Source: Planctomycetota bacterium
Lineage (GTDB): Bacteria > Planctomycetota > Phycisphaerae > UBA1845
DNA length: 14,970 bases
NCBI GenBank assembly: GCA_024278775.1
Contig: JAJRSP010000226.1
Span: forward strand, 1 to 14,970
Direction: 5' to 3'
Shown here: positions 7,801 through 14,613 of the stretch, in pieces
Layout: every line of letters starts with the position of its first letter
Numbering within the stretch: position 1 is the stretch's first letter
The notes under the pieces: generated by a model
Seen by the model: the letters and a program-made list of their open reading frames with translations, nothing else
The model's database searches: none
What the model was told of the DNA's origin: nothing
Made by a program: the position numbers and the translations under genes

Positions 7801-9065
7801 TGCCGCCGGTCATATTCGGGAGGATCCTTAACCGGTGGCTGATCAGTCAGAAGCGGGTCCATCCGCAGATCGAAAAGGGGAATCCCGTCATAAACCGTGG
7901 ACATTTCATCGTACCGGACAGGCCAGAACCGGATACCGTCGCGGGACGTGTCCGGCGGGAAGAGCCGTTGTATGTCGGACGTAAAGAACACGGCCGGAGC
8001 GGACGCGTTGCGAGCAAACCGATCACCGTGCAGACGGGACGCGATCGTCAATCTCGGCGGCAGGAACCCACGACGCCTCAATGGAGCTTCATCCAACGCC
8101 GGAGGATAGAACACCTGCGGCACAAACGAACTGTCAGACTGCGTCTGTGTCGGCGTATGGACGAAGAAATCCAGCGCCGGGTCCGGCGGGTTTCCGTTTT
8201 GTGGCCAATCATCAAACCTAAGATCAAACACCGTTTCGATCAGCCGGGGGTGCGCCTCGTTGAGGTTCACCATGCCGCCGTGCGGAATCACACGAAGCCC
8301 GAGAAAAACATCGTCACGAACCTGACCCGGTTCGTTGACGGCAACCGACAAAGCCACCTGCTGCTCGCGAGAGAAACCCAGGTGCTTGATGTTCACCTGA
8401 AAGGAATCACGAAGTCCGTCGCCGTCCACATCCACCGGGGCCACGTAGTCTCCCTCGAACATTTCGTACGGAAGCTGACCGTTTCCGGGGTCGCCGCTGA
8501 TGGCGGGATCACCCGTGCTGAAGGAAAAGCCGGACGCGAGAATCTCGCAGCCACGGTAGGTACCCTGATTGGCACCGCCCTGGCAGGGGATTGCGGGGTT
8601 TGTCGGCTGTTCGATCGCGTGTTTGCCGGTCATCGCCCATTCGGTGTCCGTGTACCAACGGTAGCGAAACTCGCTTTGGGTGCCGGCCGCGTTGTATACG
8701 CGATACGGCTCGATCGGGGCGGCCAGACTATGAACACCGGGAAGGTCGACCACAACGCCGGTCACCGTAGATGACACCACGGCACCCGCCAGCGACGAAT
8801 CCGATCCACCGATGAGCGCCTCTTGCATTAACCTATCGACCGCGGACTCAGCACTCCGCACACTTTCCCGCGTCCGCCCGATGGCCCGCTCCGCGACGAT
8901 CATCTCCGCCTCGAAGTTCATCGTCGCCAGAAACGCCACGCCAATGACAAACAAGATACTCAGCAGCGTGATGATCAGAATCATCACCGAGCCGCGGCGG
9001 CGCACGACGCGGCTACCGGCCCGTGCGCCGTCTGCGTGAAGATGATCTGGTGCATTCAAACTCAT
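4812..9065 (-). CDS. gspK: GspK-like minor pseudopilin, greatly enlarged (1417 residues)
   Basis: GspK caps the tip of the type II secretion pseudopilus together with GspI and GspJ. The N-terminus has RRRG at residues 22-25, then S-V-M-I-L and a hydrophobic helix to about residue 48. It lacks Glu at mature position 5, which is the GspK hallmark. NLNEA near residue 265 and RIDLNAAP near residue 1165 resemble the N-x-N-x-A segments of GspK. The C-terminal part has GFLTVGEL and a VKSHVFTVYG strand, also GspK-like. A VELYNPYP segment near residue 763 could belong to a lamin-tail-like insert. Cysteines cluster at residues 472-638, and Asp-rich loops lie at 212-220 and 530-541. The start is ATG at 9065, because AGGA (9071-9074) sits five bases upstream; the in-frame ATG at 9092 has no ribosome site. 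Proteobacterial GspK is about 300-350 residues, so this is over four times longer. The pseudopilin call is strong; the exact K assignment rests on gene order and the missing Glu5. Confidence 0.8.
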   Translation of the reverse strand: MSLNAPDHLHADGARAGSRVVRRRGSVMILIITLLSILFVIGVAFLATMNFEAEMIVAERAIGRTRESVRSAESAVDRLMQEALIGGSDSSLAGAVVSSTVTGVVVDLPGVHSLAAPIEPYRVYNAAGTQSEFRYRWYTDTEWAMTGKHAIEQPTNPAIPCQGGANQGTYRGCEILASGFSFSTGDPAISGDPGNGQLPYEMFEGDYVAPVDVDGDGLRDSFQVNIKHLGFSREQQVALSVAVNEPGQVRDDVFLGLRVIPHGGMVNLNEAHPRLIETVFDLRFDDWPQNGNPPDPALDFFVHTPTQTQSDSSFVPQVFYPPALDEAPLRRRGFLPPRLTIASRLHGDRFARNASAPAVFFTSDIQRLFPPDTSRDGIRFWPVRYDEMSTVYDGIPLFDLRMDPLLTDQPPVKDPPEYDRRHLVTTTSHDDLLSRGAKTVSYDNNGTKQVLDFREAMLAANFRAWYDSGGNCSSGLLPFEYADYPQSIANPQTSAAPNGCCPGDPACELDFRKGRLQLSLSWLDTAFSNDGDADNDAITKEQRNALIYDTFAMMIANVVGPYWDTPVTCQYVLNSAPVQPSGQPCPSGTFCRFPSNVSPSPGALGYCASTAPYWYTPPSCNSTAECGPGPYICAGNTCVDAQIAGARQPAGQPAIPVQMPRPLALISRAAAELTANMIDYVDGVSGTNNAITDPDEVPTRIALRSFDFSTVNDNANPTSAGQELLDANGNPIYVYGVERQPYITEVTTFLNPATDMDVTSWAVELYNPYPAPIPGMSGGDSRFWIFVGTDPTMAVRIPINRNLPAAGDNLSGGGVSNGFTVLYNGAEADLTQGASPPGGNFVDLSAAKPKLKFASGDTIWLVRSVVYPEQGNATPPPTWIVVDQMKVGGSGTSGIGKNRTDLEAMISGFDSANPALYTIQRVVTDSPGNPSLHWTASIPDEAEGGQTIQTLGTFNNRSNNNLHPVEVRPLNIDSAMTVDGVSDKFALFDSRSLTPQVAFPTTGMMLMLTRHANHADTDYHSYSSAGYTALSFTRRLVEETKWYEIFFNNTTGQYEPTLVTVKEHDQIDNGRMPVFDIGSQVSLPGGGGATVLRSAHHLSPEFTAPRTPGGAAMLPWGQFVFDYFTALPLSNPGPYRVGNNEIDRWQAARPRVDMNGLRVHGRIDLNAAPWKVISGVPYAPLALLPDIYQNRMMATLMGSVPPGISNPELKAGILRSHTGQGIVGYREARQFNGIDSNGNQESSGDYGDGDLTLGTIGWRGWNMNPTTTGAPAARRGTGFLTVGELANVRHPQPSSAVGGFVDDFRMDRGTIFLAPNNSDYVNAVAGLAALSDWVTVKSHVFTVYGAIRGAPAAVDEATQNGNLSMNPVLRQQQLREIDERAIRFQETLDRLPILLGEPAPTRIGGGTLSAYSDSSTD

Positions 9066-9070
9066 AACGT

Positions 9071-9074
9071 TCCT
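9071..9074 (-). promoter_or_regulatory. Ribosome binding site deciding the K-like start
   Basis: AGGA on the minus strand lies five bases upstream of the ATG at 9063-9065. It favours this codon over the in-frame ATG at 9092, nine codons earlier, which has no purine-rich site before it. Confidence 0.55.
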
Positions 9075-9170
9075 ATGGCGTCTCACTCTCATTCACGTCG
9101 CGGCTTGGAGAAAACTCCCGCCACATTCCATCCAACTTTCGGGGCCGTCCGACTCCCGAATGGCTACCCC

Positions 9171-9206
9171 ACCCTTCACGGGTCGCCCACCCCTTCAGAG
9201 GTGGGG
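9171..9206. repeat. Two short tandem GC-rich hairpin-prone motifs between the J-like and K-like genes
   Basis: ACCC-TTCAC-GGGT (9171-9183) is followed by CCCACC-N8-GGTGGG (9186-9205). Both contain an ACCC(C)TTCA core, so they look like two variants of one motif. Neither is followed by a T-run on the minus strand. They may weakly terminate or stabilise transcript ends. The rest of the 9066-9272 spacer shows no promoter I would defend. Confidence 0.3.
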
Positions 9207-9272
9207 AACTCGAATCGATCCCGAATCACGTCCTTCGTGGCTCAAACCCTTGGGCACCCGGACCTCCTCGTG

Positions 9273-10880
9273 CTATCCCCCCACCGTCGCAATGATGACG
9301 TGTCGCATGGGCCGATCGAGCCGCTGCTGCGGATCGTACACGTCCACCGTAATACGCAGCGCGGTGGGAAACACATCATCCGGCACATAATCGGGCGGTT
9401 CCACCAGCGCGCCGTACAAATCGCTCACCCGTCTGGTGGCCGTGAACACATGCGTGTTGGCCCGATGATCGCTCGAATCATGGAACACCGTCGATAACGG
9501 CATCCAAGGATCCGAAATCGTGTTCGTCGTAGGCAGGGACGTCTGATCGCTACGAAACCGATTGACCAGCGAGTAACGCGATCCATCCGCGTGGATCTTC
9601 GGCTCGTGCAGCAATAGCGCCAGTTTTTCCTTCGGCCCGGGCGGGTTCGGCGGAGGACTGGGCGGCAACGCGTCCATTTTCGCCTGCAACGTGTGGAGCG
9701 GATCATCCAACGCGGGGTCGGGCCTGCCCACGGGGTCGGCCGTCTGTCCCGGGTCAATCCAAAGAATCTCGCGGATACCGCTGAGCCGTCCCGATACGAA
9801 ATCGCTCCGCGGATTGAGCGACCACTCCACCTTAAACGACGCGCAGTTCGGCAGCATGTAATGTCCGAGCCGGTCCGCGTAGAGCGGCGGCGGCGTCATA
9901 TCAAGCATCGATCGTTGAAACGGCGACTGCGCCGCATGATCGCCACGGCGTCCCATCACCCACGGCAGATGCCAGTTTTGAATACTCGGATCTTTGATGG
10001 TGGTGTTCCCCGGGTCCATCGTATCGTAATTCACGAGCGACTCGTAATCAAAATTGACGACGACGTCGATGACCCCTTCCAGAAGCCGCGGATCTCCGAG
10101 GAAGGGTCCCCGGGCGTTCTGAAAAAGATCGGTCACCCAGTCCAACGCTTTGCCGCTCGCGGTGAGGTCCGGTGCCTGGGAAGAGATAAGCTGTATGCTG
10201 CGGCGCGCCAGATGCCACTGCTGCGCGGGGAACGGGGCGGCCGGCGTACCGCTCGCGTCCGACGGGAACATGCCCGCCCCCACGATGGCATTCTCAAACA
10301 CAAACGGAGTCGCCGCACCGGCGTTGGGGTCCACGACATACTCCCCCGATTCGGCGTGACCATACACCACCTGTTGAAGATTCGATTGAATCTCCGGATC
10401 GCGGAAGCTGCGACCCTTGCGGTTGGTGAACATCATCAGTATGTCCGCACGCGGCAGCGTCCGAATGGCTACGCCGGTGGCGTCAACCACGGCCGTACCC
10501 GCGGCCGTCGCCGCGTCTCGTTCAGGATCGGCCGGGTGGGGATAGCCGGCACTGGGCAAGCCGCCTCCGCCGGCTTCGGCATCCTCCGCAGTCCAAAAGG
10601 CGTCAACCGTATTGCCCTGAATGACCATAACCGACCGACCGGGATACACGCCGCGAAGGTCCGCCCGGACCGTCTCCTCAAAGGCACGAAGCGCCTGGTT
10701 AAGGTGAACCAGAGCCGTCGCCTGGCCGGTCGATTTCACCGTCAGGCTAAACACCTGACCGACCAGCGCCAGCATAAGCACGAGAATACCCATCGCCACG
10801 ACCATCTCAGCAAGCGAAAACGCCCGCCGCTTTGGTCTGGCAACACCCCGTATGCTGTTGTCTCGAAAGCACTTATGCAT
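9273..10880 (-). CDS. gspJ: GspJ-like minor pseudopilin (535 residues)
   Basis: GspJ is a minor pseudopilin of the type II secretion tip complex with I and K. The leader is basic (KRRA at residues 17-20), followed by the cleavage/methylation motif FSLAE at 21-25 with Glu at mature +5. A hydrophobic helix runs to about residue 43, then HLNQALRAFEETVRADL, an amphipathic helix typical of J-type proteins. The residue before the scissile bond is Ala, not the usual Gly. The protein is more than twice the usual GspJ length of about 200. I chose ATG at 10878-10880. A GTG at 10946 extends the same frame by 22 residues, but a candidate promoter would start transcription near 10951 and leave it no leader, and neither start has a strong ribosome site. 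Gene order (after the I-like gene, before the K-like gene) supports J; without context it would be called a prepilin-type N-terminal cleavage protein. Confidence 0.78.
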   Translation of the reverse strand: MHKCFRDNSIRGVARPKRRAFSLAEMVVAMGILVLMLALVGQVFSLTVKSTGQATALVHLNQALRAFEETVRADLRGVYPGRSVMVIQGNTVDAFWTAEDAEAGGGGLPSAGYPHPADPERDAATAAGTAVVDATGVAIRTLPRADILMMFTNRKGRSFRDPEIQSNLQQVVYGHAESGEYVVDPNAGAATPFVFENAIVGAGMFPSDASGTPAAPFPAQQWHLARRSIQLISSQAPDLTASGKALDWVTDLFQNARGPFLGDPRLLEGVIDVVVNFDYESLVNYDTMDPGNTTIKDPSIQNWHLPWVMGRRGDHAAQSPFQRSMLDMTPPPLYADRLGHYMLPNCASFKVEWSLNPRSDFVSGRLSGIREILWIDPGQTADPVGRPDPALDDPLHTLQAKMDALPPSPPPNPPGPKEKLALLLHEPKIHADGSRYSLVNRFRSDQTSLPTTNTISDPWMPLSTVFHDSSDHRANTHVFTATRRVSDLYGALVEPPDYVPDDVFPTALRITVDVYDPQQRLDRPMRHVIIATVGG

Positions 10881-10957
10881 CAGCTCGTCCGATCCGTGTG
10901 GCAGTTCGATCCGCGTGGAGACCGCGCCGGCAGTGAAACCTCCCACCTCGTGCCACG

Positions 10958-10985
10958 ATTATCGCGTCCTGTAGGTGTCGGTAAA
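10958..10985 (-). promoter_or_regulatory. Candidate promoter for the J-like and K-like genes
   Basis: On the minus strand TTTACC (10980-10985), a 16-base spacer and GATAAT (10958-10963) match the usual hexamers 4/6 and 5/6. It lies in the 188-base gap between the I-like stop and the J-like ATG, so J and K could be transcribed separately from G-H-I. Pattern match only. Confidence 0.3.
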
Positions 10986-11061
10986 GGGTTGGGAAGTGCG
11001 TTTCCCGTAAAAAAGCAGAACATCACGGTCCGAGAATCTCCGGCCCGGCAACCTGATGCGC

Positions 11062-11079
11062 CGCCCGATCAGTCGGGCG
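11062..11079 (-). terminator. Perfect hairpin enclosing the stop codon of the I-like gene
   Basis: CGCCCGA (11062-11068) and TCGGGCG (11073-11079) form a perfect seven-base stem with a four-base loop. The TGA stop of the I-like gene (11069-11071) lies in the loop. No U-tract follows directly; a T-run on the minus strand occurs only about 50 bases downstream. It may be a weak terminator, an mRNA-stabilising end or chance in GC-rich DNA. Confidence 0.35.
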
Positions 11080-12433
11080 TGACGGTAATGGTCTGGACTT
11101 CGATATCCACCACGGGCGTGCTTCCGGCAAAGACGGGGTAGGTGTCTCCGGCTTCTCGTTCCTGGACGGGCGGCGGATAGACCCAGACCGTACGCACCCG
11201 CTCCTCCGGTTCAAGCACCCCCGGTGCGCAGACACCGGCGCAGCGGGGATCGTTCGCGGGTAGATCGAGATCTTCGAAAAAGACCTCCCGATCCAGCGTG
11301 AGGAACGTCTTGTCACCCAGCGGTTCCAACACACGCGCCCGCGTGACTCGGTACACCTGCCCCGTGATCTCGTCGATGAAAATCGTCCCGCGTGGAAACA
11401 TAGTGACCAACATCCGCTTGGCCGCATCCGAGCCGCTGAATCCCTCCGGAGGAACCTGCACCACGGTAGGGATGTTGGTGGCCGTGTTCACCCCGGCGTT
11501 GAATTGGCGGACGATCGTCGCGGGAAACTCCACCTGAACACGCCACGCTACGGGCAACATCACGTCCTCGCTCGGCTCCATCGCCTCCGGTACGACCGGC
11601 GGCGGCGTGATATCGTAGGGGTTCGGCAGATTGGTGGGCGCGTTGTCTTGTCTCGCGTATCGGTTGGTCGGCTGCGGTCGGCGAAGGGTGACATAATACA
11701 TGTCGAACACACGCACGGAAGCGGCATCCTGCGTTGTGGCCGCTAACTGTTTTTTCTGCTGATGGAGAACCGCCCAGACAAACCGGCGCGATGCAACCCG
11801 GTCGTCCCAGTTGTCGTCATTATCCACAAAATTGGCGGTGACATCGGTCGGGTTGAGACGCGGGATGTGTTCCTCGATGTTGCGGCGCTGAGGCAACGGC
11901 GGGTGAAGTCGCTGATACGCCCGAACCTGCGGATTGTAGTACGACGAGCCGATCACACCCTGGTTCAGATTGAGACCCGGATTACTGAGGTTCAACGCCT
12001 GCTCCAACAGCCACGGGTCCTCCGCCACGAACGCCGGATCCTCCACACGGATGTTTTCCATGTTGAGGGCGTGGACCCAGGTATCGCTCGGCCAGTTTGC
12101 CACATTGGCCAGCGCAGCGTTCATCTGCGTACTGTAGATCAGGTCGCCCGCAAAGCTGACGCCCACGTTGCTTGGCTGGGTCGGGACAAACGGACCGGGG
12201 GAGTGCAACAGCATCCTCGCCAGATTATCAGCCACCGGCGTGATCGAACGCTGCTGCGTAAACTCACCGAGGTCTCTCGCGCGACCCCACGCCACGGGGA
12301 ACATGGTGGCCACCATGACCAAGCCAAGCCCGAGGATCACAATCGCCATCATCAGTTCCACCAGCGAGAAGGCGGCGCGGCGCACGGCTCCCCCGTGCGT
12401 CCGGCAGTGGGGCTGGCGTGGTGCGTGTGTCAT
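11069..12433 (-). CDS. gspI: GspI/PilV-like minor pseudopilin (454 residues)
   Basis: GspI joins J and K at the pseudopilus tip and helps start pseudopilus assembly. The leader ends VRRAA at residues 17-21. FSLVE at 22-26 carries Glu at mature +5, followed by a hydrophobic helix ending in VMVATMFPVAW. The GLG-x(4)-VATMFP pattern is typical of I/V-type pilins. The residue before the cleavage point is Ala, not Gly. A basic-aromatic stretch RRFVWAVLHQQ lies in the middle, and the C-terminus is strand-rich with no recognisable second domain. Typical GspI is only about 120-130 residues, so the globular part is several times enlarged. The ATG (12431-12433) overlaps the TGA of the H-like gene as ATGA, which fixes the start and suggests translational coupling. 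A hairpin surrounds its stop. Its role as I follows from motif and order; the pilin class is firm. Confidence 0.8.
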   Translation of the reverse strand: MTHAPRQPHCRTHGGAVRRAAFSLVELMMAIVILGLGLVMVATMFPVAWGRARDLGEFTQQRSITPVADNLARMLLHSPGPFVPTQPSNVGVSFAGDLIYSTQMNAALANVANWPSDTWVHALNMENIRVEDPAFVAEDPWLLEQALNLSNPGLNLNQGVIGSSYYNPQVRAYQRLHPPLPQRRNIEEHIPRLNPTDVTANFVDNDDNWDDRVASRRFVWAVLHQQKKQLAATTQDAASVRVFDMYYVTLRRPQPTNRYARQDNAPTNLPNPYDITPPPVVPEAMEPSEDVMLPVAWRVQVEFPATIVRQFNAGVNTATNIPTVVQVPPEGFSGSDAAKRMLVTMFPRGTIFIDEITGQVYRVTRARVLEPLGDKTFLTLDREVFFEDLDLPANDPRCAGVCAPGVLEPEERVRTVWVYPPPVQEREAGDTYPVFAGSTPVVDIEVQTITVTPD

Positions 12434-13521
12434 GGTGTCTCAGGCACCTCCCCCACCGGGCCCTGTACGATGGCACCGGTGAGGCGGTTGATATATACGG
12501 GCAACGCCGCTTGCAGCAGTGCGGCTCGCTTGTCTGCGGGGTCGTCCAAATCCCTGATTAAGGAATCGTCATACACCAGGAGTCCGTCAACCGAGGGGAA
12601 ATTGATCGCGGTAGTGGTGCTGTCTGCGTCATTCACCAAAAACGGGATCGCCAAGCCGGAGCTGGAAGTGGCGTCGATCGGCACGCCCAGGACGGAGTCG
12701 TTCTTGACGAAGTACCGATCGACCGTCGCAGTGTCCGCGCTGGCATTGTAACCCACGGCCAACCCGGTGACGTCGCCCCGGGGAGGATCGCTGTGGAGTG
12801 TGTCCGCGTCAAGAATCAGCACGCTACGCCCCGGAAGCACTTCACCACCGGCAGTGAAGATAATCGTGAAGAAGTTTCTGTGGCGCTGGTTGTTGTCAAT
12901 GCCGACGTCCAATGGCTGGTCCAACATCTTTTCGTTGGCCAGTTCTTCATCACTGAACAATTGCCACACGTCGGCACCCGGTCGGTTGGCGCTATTCTCT
13001 ACCACGTACCTCGGAACAACACGCGAGGGCGCAGGGATCGTATAGATGCGATCCGACGTCACCTCGAACACGTCCCGCAACGCCAACTCGTAGTTCTGTA
13101 TTTGTGTCGGGTCCGTCAGTGCAGCCGGCACGTTGTAGCCGTTTTCTTCGAGCAGGGTGCGCACACCGCTGGTCGTGGCCCGGCGAATCGAGGCGATACG
13201 TTGTACCCCTTTGGAGTCAAGAAAGAAGAACAAACCAAGTTCGCCTTCGCCGCTCTGAATCGCCTTGGCCCGCGTCGTGGTCAACATCCCCTGGATGGTG
13301 TTCAGCGTGTCGATTCGTCGCTGGTTCGCCCACATGCTCTGGACGGCCGGCGTCCCCACGGCGACCAGGATCAAGACGATAGCCACCACCACCATCATCT
13401 CGACCAGCGTAAAGCCCCGGTCCGTACGTCGTCCGGCGTGCCCCCGGCTCCGTCCATCGTTCCGATGCCGGCCGGCCGGGAAGCAGTCACGGCGATCAAC
13501 AGATGGTCTTCGCGCGATCAT
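12430..13521 (-). CDS. gspH: GspH/FimT-like pseudopilin (363 residues)
   Basis: GspH is a minor pseudopilin placed between the major pseudopilin and the I-J-K tip. After a 36-residue basic leader, RTDRG precedes FTLVE at residues 37-41 (Glu at mature +5), then a hydrophobic helix to about residue 58. LNTIQGMLTTTRAKAIQSG matches the helix that in GspH/FimT proteins precedes the beta-rich domain. Near residue 217 RNFFTIIFTAGGEVL resembles the C-terminal I-x-F-x-x-x-G strand of the family. It is about twice the usual length. The start is ATG at 13519-13521, which overlaps the TGA of the preceding gene as ATGA. No ribosome site is visible, so re-initiation by terminating ribosomes is likely. The leader is long, so a later start is possible, though no good alternative ATG precedes the cleavage site. 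An unusual GspG cannot be excluded. Confidence 0.78.
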   Translation of the reverse strand: MIARRPSVDRRDCFPAGRHRNDGRSRGHAGRRTDRGFTLVEMMVVVAIVLILVAVGTPAVQSMWANQRRIDTLNTIQGMLTTTRAKAIQSGEGELGLFFFLDSKGVQRIASIRRATTSGVRTLLEENGYNVPAALTDPTQIQNYELALRDVFEVTSDRIYTIPAPSRVVPRYVVENSANRPGADVWQLFSDEELANEKMLDQPLDVGIDNNQRHRNFFTIIFTAGGEVLPGRSVLILDADTLHSDPPRGDVTGLAVGYNASADTATVDRYFVKNDSVLGVPIDATSSSGLAIPFLVNDADSTTTAINFPSVDGLLVYDDSLIRDLDDPADKRAALLQAALPVYINRLTGAIVQGPVGEVPETP

Positions 13522-14501
13522 GGCGCGGGCGGGCTTTCTGCGGCGAGTCGATCGAGGAGCGCGACGTCAAGGTAGACATTGTCCTGATTCGTCATGTGCT
13601 GCACCCGCCCGTGAACATTCGGCGAATTGGCGTCCTCAAAATCTCCGGTAAGCGAAGCGAGACCGGCGGTGTTACCATTCCCGTCCATGATCTCTTGGGT
13701 GAGTTGCTCCTGACCGTCGGGACCGTAGGAAAACACCACTGGCTGACCGTGATTGAGCTTGATGATTTCCGTGGAGGCCTCGTTCCAACTATCGTGGTTG
13801 TTGGAGGCGGTGTCCGCCCCGGTGGCTGCCTGATAATCTCGCTGAGCCAGATAACTGATGGGCGTGCCCCAAGCGTCAACGATATACCGAATCTGCCGAT
13901 CGCCGGTATCCCAGGCACCATCTTGGTTGCGATCGAGAAAGACCGCCGGGAGACTCGTTGCGGGATCAGTCACCGACTTACGACTCCGGTCATCCAGCCG
14001 ATCGAGCATGCTGGCCGAGGCATCGCCCAACTCTTCGATTGCGACGATCATGGCCACCTGGTCACGAAACTCTTCGAAGTCCTGGCTCGTGCCGTCGGTA
14101 TAAAAGCGCATCGCATTGTAGCCGCCGCTGTTCGGTGGAACGGGAAACATCACCGCACCGCCCGGTGCCAAAGACCCCCCGCCGGGTCGCGCGGGTGTGA
14201 ACCATTCGAGTTCGTCCGGCGGATAGAGATCGAAGCGCCTTCGGTAGGCGCGGTTTTTGGTGATGGTGCCGCTGGCCGTCTGCTCGCGTTTGAACTCTTC
14301 CACGGCATCCGCCACGATCTGCAGCACGGTGCGGGTGTTGCGAATCTTCTGCTGTTCCAACACGGTAGAGGTAGCGACAACCACTGCAGCGGCGAGAACC
14401 GCCATGATGCTCATGACCACCAGCAACTCGATCAGCGTAAAACCACGTGCCACACGGAGCCGGTGGGTGTTCTCGAAGAAAACGTACGTTCGCCTCCCCA
14501 C
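13518..14501 (-). CDS. GspG-like pseudopilin with a calcium-loop-like segment (about 327 residues)
   Basis: RVARG at residues 16-20 is followed by FTLIE at 21-25 (Glu at mature +5) and a long hydrophobic helix. The helix continues into LEQQKIRNTRTVLQIVADAV and EEFKREQ, the coil arrangement of the major pseudopilin GspG. VDAWGTPISYL near residue 212 resembles the D-x-W-G-x-P segment of GspG. DRNQDGAWDTGD (13899-13934) fits an EF-hand-type loop, notable because GspG proteins bind calcium, though usually by a different loop. I prefer GTG at 14499-14501, because AGGG (14509-14512) sits seven bases upstream and gives a 20-residue leader. ATG at 14570 would add 23 residues without a visible ribosome site. 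The open frame continues to 14870, but that part overlaps the previous gene and is not pilin-like. The stop overlaps the H-like start (ATGA). It follows another G-like gene, so it may be a second G or an extra minor pseudopilin. Confidence 0.75.
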   Translation of the reverse strand: MGRRTYVFFENTHRLRVARGFTLIELLVVMSIMAVLAAAVVVATSTVLEQQKIRNTRTVLQIVADAVEEFKREQTASGTITKNRAYRRRFDLYPPDELEWFTPARPGGGSLAPGGAVMFPVPPNSGGYNAMRFYTDGTSQDFEEFRDQVAMIVAIEELGDASASMLDRLDDRSRKSVTDPATSLPAVFLDRNQDGAWDTGDRQIRYIVDAWGTPISYLAQRDYQAATGADTASNNHDSWNEASTEIIKLNHGQPVVFSYGPDGQEQLTQEIMDGNGNTAGLASLTGDFEDANSPNVHGRVQHMTNQDNVYLDVALLDRLAAESPPAP

Positions 14502-14508
14502 GTCCTTT

Positions 14509-14512
14509 CCCT
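14509..14512 (-). promoter_or_regulatory. Ribosome binding site favouring a GTG start
   Basis: AGGG, within the purine-rich stretch AGGGAAAGGA, lies seven bases before GTG 14499-14501 on the minus strand. The alternative ATG at 14568-14570 lacks such a site. The resulting 20-residue basic leader is normal for prepilins. Confidence 0.45.
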
Positions 14513-14580
14513 GGCAGCGGGGAAGGGGGGTGGGCGGCACGGTGATGGGAGGCACGATGGTTGGGAACATAGCGGTTTGT

Positions 14581-14609
14581 GGTCTTGTTTTTCCAGCGGT
14601 CAAGACCGC
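14581..14609 (-). promoter_or_regulatory. Two overlapping, mutually exclusive inverted repeats between the two G-like genes
   Basis: GCGGTC-AA-GACCGC (14596-14609) is a perfect six-base inverted repeat. GGTCTTG (14581-14587) and CAAGACC (14601-14607) form a second, seven-base one that shares an arm with it. They lie just after the stop of the upstream gene. No U-tract follows on the minus strand, so a simple terminator is not supported. Processing, attenuation of read-through or chance are alternatives. Confidence 0.3.
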
Positions 14610-14613
14610 CTCG

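Noticed and set aside
7719..8774. 351-codon open frame on the plus strand
   Set aside because: Antisense to the K-like gene; Arg/Val/His-rich with no recognisable features.
9066..9272. A promoter for the K-like gene in the 207-base spacer
   Set aside because: I found no pair of hexamers with reasonable spacing and matches; the only visible structures are the short GC-rich motifs at 9171-9206.
9693..11141. 482-codon open frame on the plus strand
   Set aside because: It lies antisense to the J-like gene and its spacer. The translation is Arg/His-rich with no domain, and the minus frame has a clear prepilin start, so this is a GC-rich shadow.
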